A DNA stretch of 27,245 bases from CAYUNA01 sp047629355. GTDB lineage: Bacteria; Bacteroidota; Bacteroidia; Chitinophagales; Saprospiraceae. The stretch is taken from assembly GCA_047629355.1 (NCBI GenBank), contig JBLHWU010000069.1:1-27245 (forward strand). The letters run 5' to 3'. The first letter of the stretch is position 1. Every line of letters begins with the position of its first letter. The notes beneath the pieces are model-generated. The model saw only the letters and a program-made list of their open reading frames with translations, searched no databases and was not told the DNA's origin. Shown here piece after piece: positions 16,842 to 24,084 of the stretch. A program made the translations under genes and the position numbers.

Positions 16842-16912
16842 CGATTATTTCGGTTTATGATTATCTCGATTAACATAACAGTTAAGGGTAATCGAGATAA
16901 TCAAAATAATCG
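16842..16912 (+). promoter_or_regulatory. Long inverted repeat before rpsD
   Basis: CGATTATTT (16842-16850) pairs with AAATAATCG (16904-16912), and directly inside it TGATTATCTCGATTA (16858-16872) pairs perfectly with TAATCGAGATAATCA (16889-16903). That is 24 bp with one 7-nt bulge on the left arm. It ends 41 nt before the rpsD start and has no T-run, so it does not look like a simple terminator. Because S4 is a known autoregulator of alpha operons in other bacteria, an RNA leader for S4 is a reasonable guess. Confidence 0.6.
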
Positions 16913-16953
16913 AATGAATCGAATTAATTAAAACTTCTTAATATTTTTATACA

Positions 16954-17565
16954 ATGGCAAGATATAGAGGTCCAAAGGCGAAAAAAGCAAGAGCATTCGA
17001 TGAACCAATTTATGGGTTCAGTAAAGCTTACGAAAAGAAAAAATACCCACCGGGTATGCACGGCAATAAACGTCGTCGTAAGCAACGTTCTGATTATGCT
17101 TTGCAGTTGATGGAAAAGCAAAAAGCTAAGTACACTTATGGTGTATTAGAGCGTCAGTTCCGTAACTTGTTTGAGAAAGCAACTGGTAAAAGTGGTGTAA
17201 CTGGTGAAATTTTACTTCAATTGTTGGAGTCAAGATTGGATAATACCATTTTTCGTTTAGGTTTGGCACCGACTCGTCGTGCTGCACGTCAATTGGTTAA
17301 TCACCGACACGTGACTTTAAACGGGATTGTAAACAACATTCCTTCTGCTGCCTTGCGTCCAGGTGATGTAATTTCTATTCGTGGAAAGTCTCAGGGATTA
17401 GACATAGTGAAGGATAGCATTGCTGCAAAATCAGACGTGCGTAAGTTCGGATGGTTGGAATTCAATCCAGAGAGAATGGCCGGTGTATTCTTACAAGCAC
17501 CAGAAAGAGAGCAAATTCCAGAGAAAATCAACGAGCAGTTGATTGTTGAATTGTACTCTAAGTAA
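16954..17565 (+). CDS. rpsD: 30S ribosomal protein S4, zinc-free form (uS4)
   Basis: S4 starts 30S assembly by binding the 5' domain of 16S rRNA. The 203-residue protein has a basic N-terminal arm without the CxxC zinc knuckle, then 'QLMEKQKAKYTYGVLERQFR', and an S4 RNA-binding domain at about residues 90-155 ('ESRLDNTIFRLGLAPTRRAA' and 'RQLVNHRHVTLNG'). Length is normal. It lies between a strong hairpin upstream and a 265-nt gap downstream. Confidence 0.97.
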   Translation: MARYRGPKAKKARAFDEPIYGFSKAYEKKKYPPGMHGNKRRRKQRSDYALQLMEKQKAKYTYGVLERQFRNLFEKATGKSGVTGEILLQLLESRLDNTIFRLGLAPTRRAARQLVNHRHVTLNGIVNNIPSAALRPGDVISIRGKSQGLDIVKDSIAAKSDVRKFGWLEFNPERMAGVFLQAPEREQIPEKINEQLIVELYSK

Positions 17566-17582
17566 TCTTTAAGATACTATAT

Positions 17583-17648
17583 AAAAGGATTTTCTGTAAA
17601 ATCATTAAAATGCAATTTGCGTTTAATGGCTTTTCGGGGAATCCTTTT
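17583..17648 (+). terminator. Nested hairpin between rpsD and rpoA
   Basis: AAAAGGATT (17583-17591) pairs with AATCCTTTT (17640-17648). Inside it CATTAAA (17603-17609) pairs with TTTAATG (17622-17628). An alternative stem, GATTTT (17588-17593) with AAAATC (17598-17603), uses the same left arm and so competes with both. A run of five T ends the outer stem. It could be an attenuator or partial terminator; this is inference. Confidence 0.5.
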
Positions 17649-17830
17649 TGTGCTATATACTAAGTAGGTGAGGCGGGATGATTTTTCCTTTAATTTCATC
17701 TAATTCGTTAGACAATGCTGTTTTGTAGCTAATTTGAAGGATTGAAAGAAGATAGAAAAGATGTAAATTCTTGATTCTTTATTTTTAATTCTTCATTGTC
17801 TTTTAACTTCTATTAAAGTTTAAACAGAAT

Positions 17831-18829
17831 ATGAGCATTTTAAATTTCCAAAAGCCCGACAAGATTAAATTGCAAAAGGCGAATGATTTTGAGGCTTCTT
17901 TTGAATTTAAGCCGTTGGAGCCTGGTTTTGGTCAAACAATTGGTAATTCATTGCGTCGTGTATTGCTTTCTTCTTTGGAAGGTTTTGCAATTTCTGCAGT
18001 ACGGATTGCGGGTGTTGATCATGAATTTTCTACTATTAGAGGGGTCGTTCAGGATGTAGTTGATATTATCTTGAACTTGAAGCAAGTTCGTTTGAAGCAA
18101 TTGATTGCGGATGATGAAATTTCTGCGGATAAAATTTACTTGACAATTAGTGGTAAAGATGAGTTTCGTGCGGGGGATTTGGAAGAGCATACCAATGTTT
18201 TCAAAGTAATGAACCCTGATTTGTTGATTTGCAATATGGAGCCTTTCGTTAACTTGGAAATGGAATTCACGATTACTAAAGGTCGTGGTTATGTTCCTGC
18301 TGACGAAAATTTACCAAAAGATGCACCGATTGGCGTTATTCCAATTGATGCTATTTATACGCCTATCAAAAGTGTTGCGTACAAAGTGACCAGCACACGG
18401 GTAGGACAGCGAACGGATTATGAGCAATTGGATTTTGATGTAAAAACGGATGGAACAATTCACCCGGAAGATGCAGTAAAAGAAGCTTCTCGTATTTTGA
18501 TTCAACACTTGATGTTGATTACCGATGAGAAAATTACTTTCGATGACCCAGGTACTCGTCAGGATGACATCGTTGATGAGCACATCTTACACATGCGTAA
18601 GTTGTTGAAAACCAACTTGGAAGATTTGGATTTATCTGTTCGTGCATACAACTGTTTGAAAGCTGCGAAAATTAACTCGTTGGCTGAAATGGTGAAATAC
18701 GATACACATGAGTTATTGAAGTTCCGTAACTTCGGTAAAAAATCATTGGTCGAAATCGAAGAATTGTTACAAGAAAAAGGACTTACTTTCGGTATGGACT
18801 TGTCTAAATACAAACTCGACGAAGAGTAA
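17831..18829 (+). CDS. rpoA: DNA-directed RNA polymerase subunit alpha
   Basis: Alpha dimerises to nucleate RNA polymerase assembly. The 332-residue protein has the N-terminal domain (about 1-235) with 'GFGQTIGNSLRRVLLSSLEG' and a C-terminal domain (about 255-325) with 'DLSVRAYNCLKAAKINSLAE' and 'LLKFRNFGKKSLVEIEELL'. The Arg of 'SVRAYNCLK' and the 'FGKKS' turn match the UP-element DNA contacts of E. coli alpha. A 265-nt gap separates it from rpsD and a 162-nt gap from rplQ. Confidence 0.97.
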   Translation: MSILNFQKPDKIKLQKANDFEASFEFKPLEPGFGQTIGNSLRRVLLSSLEGFAISAVRIAGVDHEFSTIRGVVQDVVDIILNLKQVRLKQLIADDEISADKIYLTISGKDEFRAGDLEEHTNVFKVMNPDLLICNMEPFVNLEMEFTITKGRGYVPADENLPKDAPIGVIPIDAIYTPIKSVAYKVTSTRVGQRTDYEQLDFDVKTDGTIHPEDAVKEASRILIQHLMLITDEKITFDDPGTRQDDIVDEHILHMRKLLKTNLEDLDLSVRAYNCLKAAKINSLAEMVKYDTHELLKFRNFGKKSLVEIEELLQEKGLTFGMDLSKYKLDEE

Positions 18830-18838
18830 AAAGCATAA

Positions 18839-18870
18839 ACGGCAGACGGTTGATGTTCCACGGTGGACGG
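18839..18870 (+). repeat. Dispersed intergenic repeat, copy C
   Basis: Nine bases after the rpoA stop: ACGGCAGACGGTTG, then TTCCACGGTGGACGG. It matches copy A at 11931 closely. It is followed by TATTTTTG at 18891-18898, a -7-like element without a clear -33 partner. Confidence 0.6.
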
Positions 18871-18991
18871 ATAACCCAAGCCATTAATTATATTTTTGCA
18901 ATTACTGAGGGTTTCAATTGTTCATTGCACATTGCTAATGGTACATTGAAAAACGGGTGTTGCGAGGTTAACCAATTTAAAATAAAAAAAG

Positions 18992-19498
18992 ATGCGGCAC
19001 GGAAAGAAATTCAACCATCTTGGTAGAACATCTGCTCACAGAAAAGCGGTACTGCGAAACATGGGAATTGCTTTGATTGAACACAAACGAATTTTTACGA
19101 CATTGGCAAAAGCGAAAGCATTGCGTCAATTCGTTGAACCGTTAATAACTAAAGGCAAAAGCAATACAACACACTCTCGACGGGTGGTCTTTAGCTACTT
19201 GCAAAATAAGGAAGCAGTCAAAGAAATTTTTGATGTAATTGCAGTAAAGGTAGGTGACCGACCAGGTGGTTACGTTCGAATCGTTCGTACTGGCTGGAGA
19301 AAAGGTGATGCAGCAGATATGGCATTGATTGAGTTTGTTGATTACAACGAGACTTATTCAGCAGCTAAGAAAGGCGAAGGAAAAGATAGCAAAGGTGGTG
19401 GTAAGAAACGACGACGTAGAGGTGGTAAGTCAGCAGCAGGTGCAGCTACGGCAGCAGCAGCAGCGACTACGACTAAAACTTCTGGAGAAGAAGAGTAA
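18992..19498 (+). CDS. rplQ: 50S ribosomal protein L17 with low-complexity tail (bL17)
   Basis: L17 is a large-subunit protein near the peptide exit. The core (about residues 1-120) starts 'MRHGKKFNHLGRTSAHRKAV' and includes 'LRNMGIALIEHKRIFTTLAK'. At 168 residues it is about 40 longer than E. coli L17. The extra part is low complexity: a Gly/Lys/Arg block ('GGGKKRRRRGGKSA'), an Ala/Thr block coded by GCA-rich repeats, then an acidic 'GEEE' end. It is the last gene of the superoperon and is followed by a strong terminator. Confidence 0.96.
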   Translation: MRHGKKFNHLGRTSAHRKAVLRNMGIALIEHKRIFTTLAKAKALRQFVEPLITKGKSNTTHSRRVVFSYLQNKEAVKEIFDVIAVKVGDRPGGYVRIVRTGWRKGDAADMALIEFVDYNETYSAAKKGEGKDSKGGGKKRRRRGGKSAAGAATAAAAATTTKTSGEEE

Positions 19499-19519
19499 GC
19501 AGCATCTTTTTGAAGATAT

Positions 19520-19557
19520 AAAAAAGCGTGAGGAAGTAATTCCTTGCGCTTTTTTTG
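19520..19557 (+). terminator. Terminator of the ribosomal superoperon
   Basis: AAAAAAGCG (19520-19528) pairs with CGCTTTTTT (19547-19555), continued inward by TGAGGAA/TTCCTTG with G-T pairs, loop GTAA, and a T-rich tail. It lies 22 nt after the rplQ stop. Confidence 0.85.
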
Positions 19558-19946
19558 TTTTACATGTTTTTGTGTTCTGGATAGAATTGCAGGTTGTCAA
19601 GGAGTATTTTTCTGTACTCTTTTTGGGTGAACACATCGACCTAAAAATTACGTCATGCATTTGTAAATGCTGACGGACAAGTTTAATATTTGGTGGGAAT
19701 GGGTTAGATTCAGTGCAAGGAGGTTAACTTTAAATAGTCATCAATATTGTTTATTTTTGCTAATGGTTAGTTAGGGTGTACCACTTAAATAGCTAAATCA
19801 TTGATATGTAATGATTTAGCTATTTTTTTTTTAAAACACCCCTAAAAGCGCAAAAAGCGTTATATTCTGGGGTTCATAATATTATCGTACACCAAAGATA
19901 GACAAATTATATTTTGCAAATCGCATTATTTTCAATTGAGAGTGGT
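19558..19946. other. Non-coding stretch with hairpins
   Basis: No gene is recognised over about 390 bases. Inverted repeats present are GAGTA/TACTC followed by T5 (about 19600-19625); CGTCA-T-GCATTT / AAATGC-TGACG (19651-19675, near-perfect with a 2-nt loop); and the promoter-terminator pair listed separately. The right part runs into the broken transposase gene, so an insertion-sequence end may lie here, but I could not place one. Confidence 0.5.
19729..19832 (+). ncRNA. Possible small transcript: promoter plus terminator
   Basis: TTTA (19729-19732) and TATTTTTG (19752-19759) are 19 nt apart, near the Bacteroidota promoter consensus (last base of -33 differs). About 28 nt later a perfect 16-bp stem, AAATAGCTAAATCATT (19787-19802) with AATGATTTAGCTATTT (19810-19825), is followed by a long T-run. 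Transcription would yield an RNA of about 70 nt, mostly hairpin. It could instead be part of a mobile-element end. Confidence 0.35.
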
Positions 19947-21323
19947 CGGTCTATCCGACATCAACGTTTCCAGCTTAGCGAATTAGGTCAGTTACGTTCC
20001 AGTTTACCCCATCAAAGAATTAGCCGCCCTACTTCCTTGCCCAAAGTCGGCAGTGGGCAGTAAGTCTTGGTTTGATAACGAAGGAAAGGTCGCCTTACAA
20101 TTTTTAAAAGTATATGAAGGTTGTAGCGATGAGAAACTTCGGGCACGGTTGAATACGGATTGGTCTTTACAAATGTTTTGCGGTATCCAATTGCAAGCCA
20201 ATGAAGAGATTAAAGACTCCAATTTGCTTTGGCAAATTAGGAAGTTGGTCGCTCATCATCTGAAGATAGAATCGTTTCAAAGCATCTTGATTACTCATTG
20301 GAAAAAAGATATGCAACAAACTCATATTGGAATGAGTGATGCGAGCTGTTACGAAAGTTATATCAAATATCCAACGGATGTAAACTTACTTTGGGATACC
20401 AACCAATGGATTTATGGTTTGATTCGTTACTCCAGCAAAACCTTGAAACGATGCTTACCCCGCAACAAATTCAGCGACCAACGCAGCAAACAATTGGCGT
20501 TTGCTCGTTGTAGGCGCAAGACCAAAAAAAGAGAGTCGCTCGTCAACGCCAATTGTTACATTTATTGGATAAGCTATTATTTTAATTAGATAACATTATT
20601 GTGGATTGGTTGGAGCGAGTGAAACAAGGGCAGGTAAATGAGCAATTATTTTCGGCAGCAGATTTATCCAAGATACAATGCATCGGTAAGATTTACAACC
20701 AACAACGCTTCCATTTTGAGCAGCCCGATGAAAGTGTACCTCAACGAATTGTCAGTTTGCATAAGCCTTATATTCGTCCTATTGTTCGAGGAAAAGAAAG
20801 TTCGGGAGGAAAGCGTACAGAATTTGGGGCAAAGGTGAATACTTGGCAAGTGGATGGAATTAATTTTATTGAACATTTATCCTTCCATGCTTTTCATGAA
20901 GGTAATCGACTCAAACAAGGTATCGCTTTTCACCACAAACACTTTGGTCGGTTGCGGCAACTCGGAGCAGATGCGATTTATGCCACCAATGCAAATCGAA
21001 GCCATTGTAAAAAGTTAAATATTGCTACCTGTTTTAAACCAAAAGGGCGAAGAACACAAAAACCGCTACTGCGCAAACAACAAGATGTCGCCAGAAGAAC
21101 AATCAGCTCTGTGCGAGCAACCGTTTTAGAAGGAAGTTATGGCAATGATAAAAACCACTACGGCTTAAGAAAGGTCAAGGCACGAAACTAAGCGACCGAA
21201 ATTGCTTACATATTCTTCGGTATGATGACTGCCAATGCTGTCAAAATAGCAAAGCGAAAAATGGCAAATGCAGCTAAAGAGAAAACGCCTCCTCTCTGTC
21301 AACAGGTGGCTTTTGCCGCATAG
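19947..21323 (+). pseudogene. Broken IS5/IS1182-type DDE transposase
   Basis: Remnant of a full transposase. The N-terminus 'QRFQLSELGQL' is read at 19956-20009, then the frame shifts at a CCCC run (20007-20010) into 'PIKELAALLPCPKSAVGSKS'. Family features follow: InsH-like N-terminal region; the first catalytic Asp in 'GMSDASCYES' with 'YIKYPTDVNLLWD'; a second in 'LGADAIYATNANR'; and the Glu of 'VLEGSYGNDKNHYGL'. Breaks are the CCCC shift, a shift at an A7 run (20524-20530), TAA at 20583 and TAA at 21189; homologous sequence continues after each to 'IFFGMMTANAVKIAKRK'. No terminal inverted repeats were identified, so the element's edges are unknown. Confidence 0.8.
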
Positions 21324-21586
21324 ACTTCTTTTTCTTTATCAATAATCAACCTTTACTTATTCATCCGCCATGAAAAGAACGGAAGACCTATTTGTGCATA
21401 TAGATTATAACCAAAAAGAGAGATAGAAAGAGTGTTTTTTTCTGAATTATCAGAAATTCGTACCGGAATCAAAGGTGAACCGTTCAATGACGATTAATTT
21501 TTAGATTTGGAAAACCAAATTTAATTCTGATTTGATAAAAGTTGGTTTCTAATGAGCTATTTACATGGTAAACCCTATTTTAGTGA
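21324..21586. other. Non-coding stretch between transposase remnant and adhesin remnant
   Basis: About 260 bases with stops in all plus-strand frames and no recognisable product. It may hold the right end of the IS5-type element and the lost 5' part of the adhesin gene. A short run 'MKRTEDLFVHIDYNQKER' from 21370 has no recognised relatives. Confidence 0.4.
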
Positions 21587-21949
21587 GCCTGCACCAGCTA
21601 TATCTTAATTGACGGTTTATTGGTATTAGATGTTGAAGCAGACATAATAACGCCGAATTGTTTTGGTGAGGCTAACGGCTCTTTAAGTCTTCAAACAAGC
21701 AATGGAACGGAACCTTATAATTACCAGTGGCTTGATGGGACAATGGATAATTTCTTAGACGGATTATCTGAAGGACACTACTTTTATACGGTAACAGATG
21801 CCGTTGGGTGTAAAAGAGAAGATAGTATATTCGTTAATCAACCAGGTTCTTTAAGTTTACTAATTACAAATACAGGCGCGCCGATTGTTTGTGATGATAG
21901 TGGTGAATTAACCGCATCAGGAAATGGATGTAACTAGTAGTTGAAAACT

Positions 21950-21974
21950 GGTTCTTTGTCACTTTTGGTGAAAG
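21950..21974 (+). repeat. ISL3 left inverted repeat
   Basis: Begins GGTTCTTTGTCACTTTTGGT and ends GAAAG. It pairs with the right repeat over 25 bases with one mismatch. The transposase stop codon (21978) lies just inside it. Confidence 0.9.
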
Positions 21975-21977
21975 TGG

Positions 21978-23597
21978 CTATCCAGAATCAGTGAGTACCA
22001 CTTTTTTAAGGAGCTCAAAACTGGCACGACCATACATTTGCCGTTTTATATTTTTCAGTCGATTGACCTGTCCTTCCACTTGTCCATTGCTCCATTCGAG
22101 TGAGCAAGCATTGTAAACAGCGTCAAAATTTCGATTCAAATTTTGAGCAAATGATTTCAATACTTCTGTACCACTGACAATAGTATCTTTAATCCATGTT
22201 TCTAAATTTTCTGCTTTTCTGTTAACAATCATATTTCTGAAACGAAGTGCCAATTGATTCGCTAATTGGGCTTGTGGACAAGCCACAAATAACTGCTCCA
22301 AATATTCGATTTCCTTTTCCTTGAGCTTTTCTTTTTCACGAATTAGTAAATAACCGAGCCGTTTAGGTGAATATAGTTTCACCTCTAATGCCGGTAATTG
22401 TTCCGCCTTTTTTTCTTTTGGAAAATGCTTATTCATATAACGACGAATTGCAGCGGCATTTCCCTTAAAGCCTTTTTCCTGAAGGTCTTCCCATAATTGT
22501 TGAATGCTATATTCTCCTTTAGAAACAATCTTTTGAATATATCCATCAAATTTGGCAACGGTAGATTTACTAGTTTCACTTTTTGTTCTTTTAGGATATT
22601 TCTCAAAGTGAAAATATTTATTGACCGTCACTCTACTGATGTTCAATTGTTGAGCAATCGCTCTTCGAGAAAGCCCTTTATTTTGAAGGTCTTTTACTAA
22701 TTTAAAGGTCTCTTCATATTGTAAAGTGGACTCCTTTTTTTCTGTACTGGGTAGTATTAATTGAAGATTTGTTTCCATTATTGCTTTCCGCTCTGATTGA
22801 ATAACCGCTCTATTCTTTTCAGCAATACTTAAGGCTATTTCCTGATTTATTTTATTATGCTTGTACATCATTCGTTTTAGGGCATCCGTCATATTTTTTA
22901 ATAAGTGCCAACGGTCTGCCACCTCAATGGCATCAGGTGCTCCATTCTTTGCTCCTATAGAATAAGCACTGGCTCTGTCACGACTAATAATTTCAACACC
23001 AGGGTGTTCCTTTAACCATTTTTCCAAAGTCTCCGCTTCTCGGTCTGGTAATAAATCAATTGGTTTATGCTCTTCTAAATCTACTAAAATAGTTCCATAC
23101 ACATGCCCTTTGCGAAATGCCCAATCATCAACTTCTAATACTTTTGGGGCTTTAAAACAGGGAGGCGCTATTTGATGTAAAATTTTTAAAATGGTAGAGG
23201 AGCTAACTTTGATGCCTAATCTTTTACATAAACAAGTTCCTTCATTCGCTCCCGTTCTTAAACCAATGGCTTCTAATTGAGCTTTTTGGCGATTGGTTCG
23301 GCGAGCATAGGAAGGTAATCCTTCAATTCTTTCAGTAAAAATCTTTTGTTGGCAATTTGTACTTTCACAAAAGAACTTGTGAACCTTCAAATTTAATGTT
23401 GTAGGAACACCCGCCCATGCGACATCAGATAATTGACGGATGTAATAACTATGTTGTTTACTACTCGAACATTTACACGCTGGACAAAGGTAAAAACCTG
23501 AATCAATACGCGTTGTGATTACGAGTTCATTATTATCGATTTTTAAGGCGATTAAATGAAGATTCTCAATATTGGGTAATAACTCTTGTGGTAACAT
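21978..23597 (-). CDS. ISL3-family transposase
   Basis: Complete DDE transposase of 539 residues counted from the ATG at 23597; a TTG two codons earlier (23603) is possible. N-terminal zinc-binding cysteines are visible (C38, C41, C43, then C77 and C82), followed by the family stretch 'IFTERIEGLPSYARRT'. Catalytic-region motifs are 'LEVDDWAFRKGHVYGTILVD' (D157/D158), 'IISRDRASAY' (D207) and 'SNGQVEGQVNRLKNIKRQMY' (E508). Between them lies an inserted helix-turn-helix (about 306-329, 'GLSRRAIAQQLNISRVTVNK'), as in other ISL3 members. No disruption was seen, so the element may still move. A TACTTTTG element on the minus strand (23608-23601) lies only 3 nt before the ATG. Confidence 0.92.
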   Translation of the reverse strand: MLPQELLPNIENLHLIALKIDNNELVITTRIDSGFYLCPACKCSSSKQHSYYIRQLSDVAWAGVPTTLNLKVHKFFCESTNCQQKIFTERIEGLPSYARRTNRQKAQLEAIGLRTGANEGTCLCKRLGIKVSSSTILKILHQIAPPCFKAPKVLEVDDWAFRKGHVYGTILVDLEEHKPIDLLPDREAETLEKWLKEHPGVEIISRDRASAYSIGAKNGAPDAIEVADRWHLLKNMTDALKRMMYKHNKINQEIALSIAEKNRAVIQSERKAIMETNLQLILPSTEKKESTLQYEETFKLVKDLQNKGLSRRAIAQQLNISRVTVNKYFHFEKYPKRTKSETSKSTVAKFDGYIQKIVSKGEYSIQQLWEDLQEKGFKGNAAAIRRYMNKHFPKEKKAEQLPALEVKLYSPKRLGYLLIREKEKLKEKEIEYLEQLFVACPQAQLANQLALRFRNMIVNRKAENLETWIKDTIVSGTEVLKSFAQNLNRNFDAVYNACSLEWSNGQVEGQVNRLKNIKRQMYGRASFELLKKVVLTDSG

Positions 23598-23630
23598 CCG
23601 CAAAAGTAGTCAACATCTTATTTTAAGTTG

Positions 23631-23655
23631 CTTTCACCAAAAGTGACGAAGAACC
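23631..23655 (-). repeat. ISL3 right inverted repeat
   Basis: Read on the minus strand from 23655 it begins GGTTCTTCGTCACTTTTGGT and ends GAAAG. One base differs from the left repeat. Confidence 0.9.
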
Positions 23656-23925
23656 TTTAATTTGTGCCAGTTATTTACAGTCTAATGGATGTGATTCTAC
23701 GGTTTGTTTAACTTTAGATGTTCTTGAAAATACCACCTCTTTTTCTGACTCTTTCTGTCAAGGTAGCAGTTATCAATTTAATAATCAACAACTGACCGTC
23801 GGCGGAATTTATGCTGATACTTTGTTGGTATTTAATGGATGTGACAGTTTAATTGTATTAAACCTAATGGAACTACCCCTAGCAATTACTAATCTTTCTG
23901 ATTCTTTTTGTGGTGGAAGTGATTA

Positions 23926-24084
23926 AGTAAGTGCCCCTAAATAATCGACACTTTTCGACAGGACTATTTTCCGTTTAAAAAACTTAAAAACGCCTTCAAT
24001 AGAAGGACTATTAAAGGATTTTTTAAATTTCTTAAACAAAAGATATCCTCTGTCAAAAGTGTCGATTATTTAAGGTCACCTACT
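23926..24084. mobile_element. MITE with TA target duplication
   Basis: A 159-bp element flanked by TA on each side (23924-23925 and 24085-24086). Its ends are inverted repeats of nearly 40 bp: AGTAAGTGCCCCTAAATAAT on the left and, from the right end inward, AGTAGGTGACCTTAAATAAT, both continuing CGACACTTTT. The centre folds too (CCTTC 23993-23997 with GAAGG 24002-24006), so the whole element is a long hairpin with no coding capacity. TA duplication points to mobilisation by an IS630/Tc1-mariner-type transposase. Removing it and one TA restores an open adhesin frame, '...FCGGSD-YDFNGVLL...'. Confidence 0.85.

Larger units (their letters stand above)
21950..23655. mobile_element. ISL3-family insertion sequence
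   Basis: A 1,706-bp element with 25-bp terminal inverted repeats, starting GGTTCTTTGTCACTTTTGGT on the left (21950) and, read from the right end (23655), GGTTCTTCGTCACTTTTGGT; they differ at one base. It holds one intact transposase gene on the minus strand. ISL3 elements usually make 8-bp target duplications, but the flanks (TGAAAACT left, TTTAATTT right) do not match. Confidence 0.9.

Noticed and set aside
18891..18898. Promoter before rplQ (TATTTTTG)
   Set aside because: The -7 matches but the -33 region (GGACGG) does not.
19329..19673. 114-residue frame overlapping the L17 tail
   Set aside because: Gln/Leu-rich read of the GCA repeats and terminator in another frame; not a gene.
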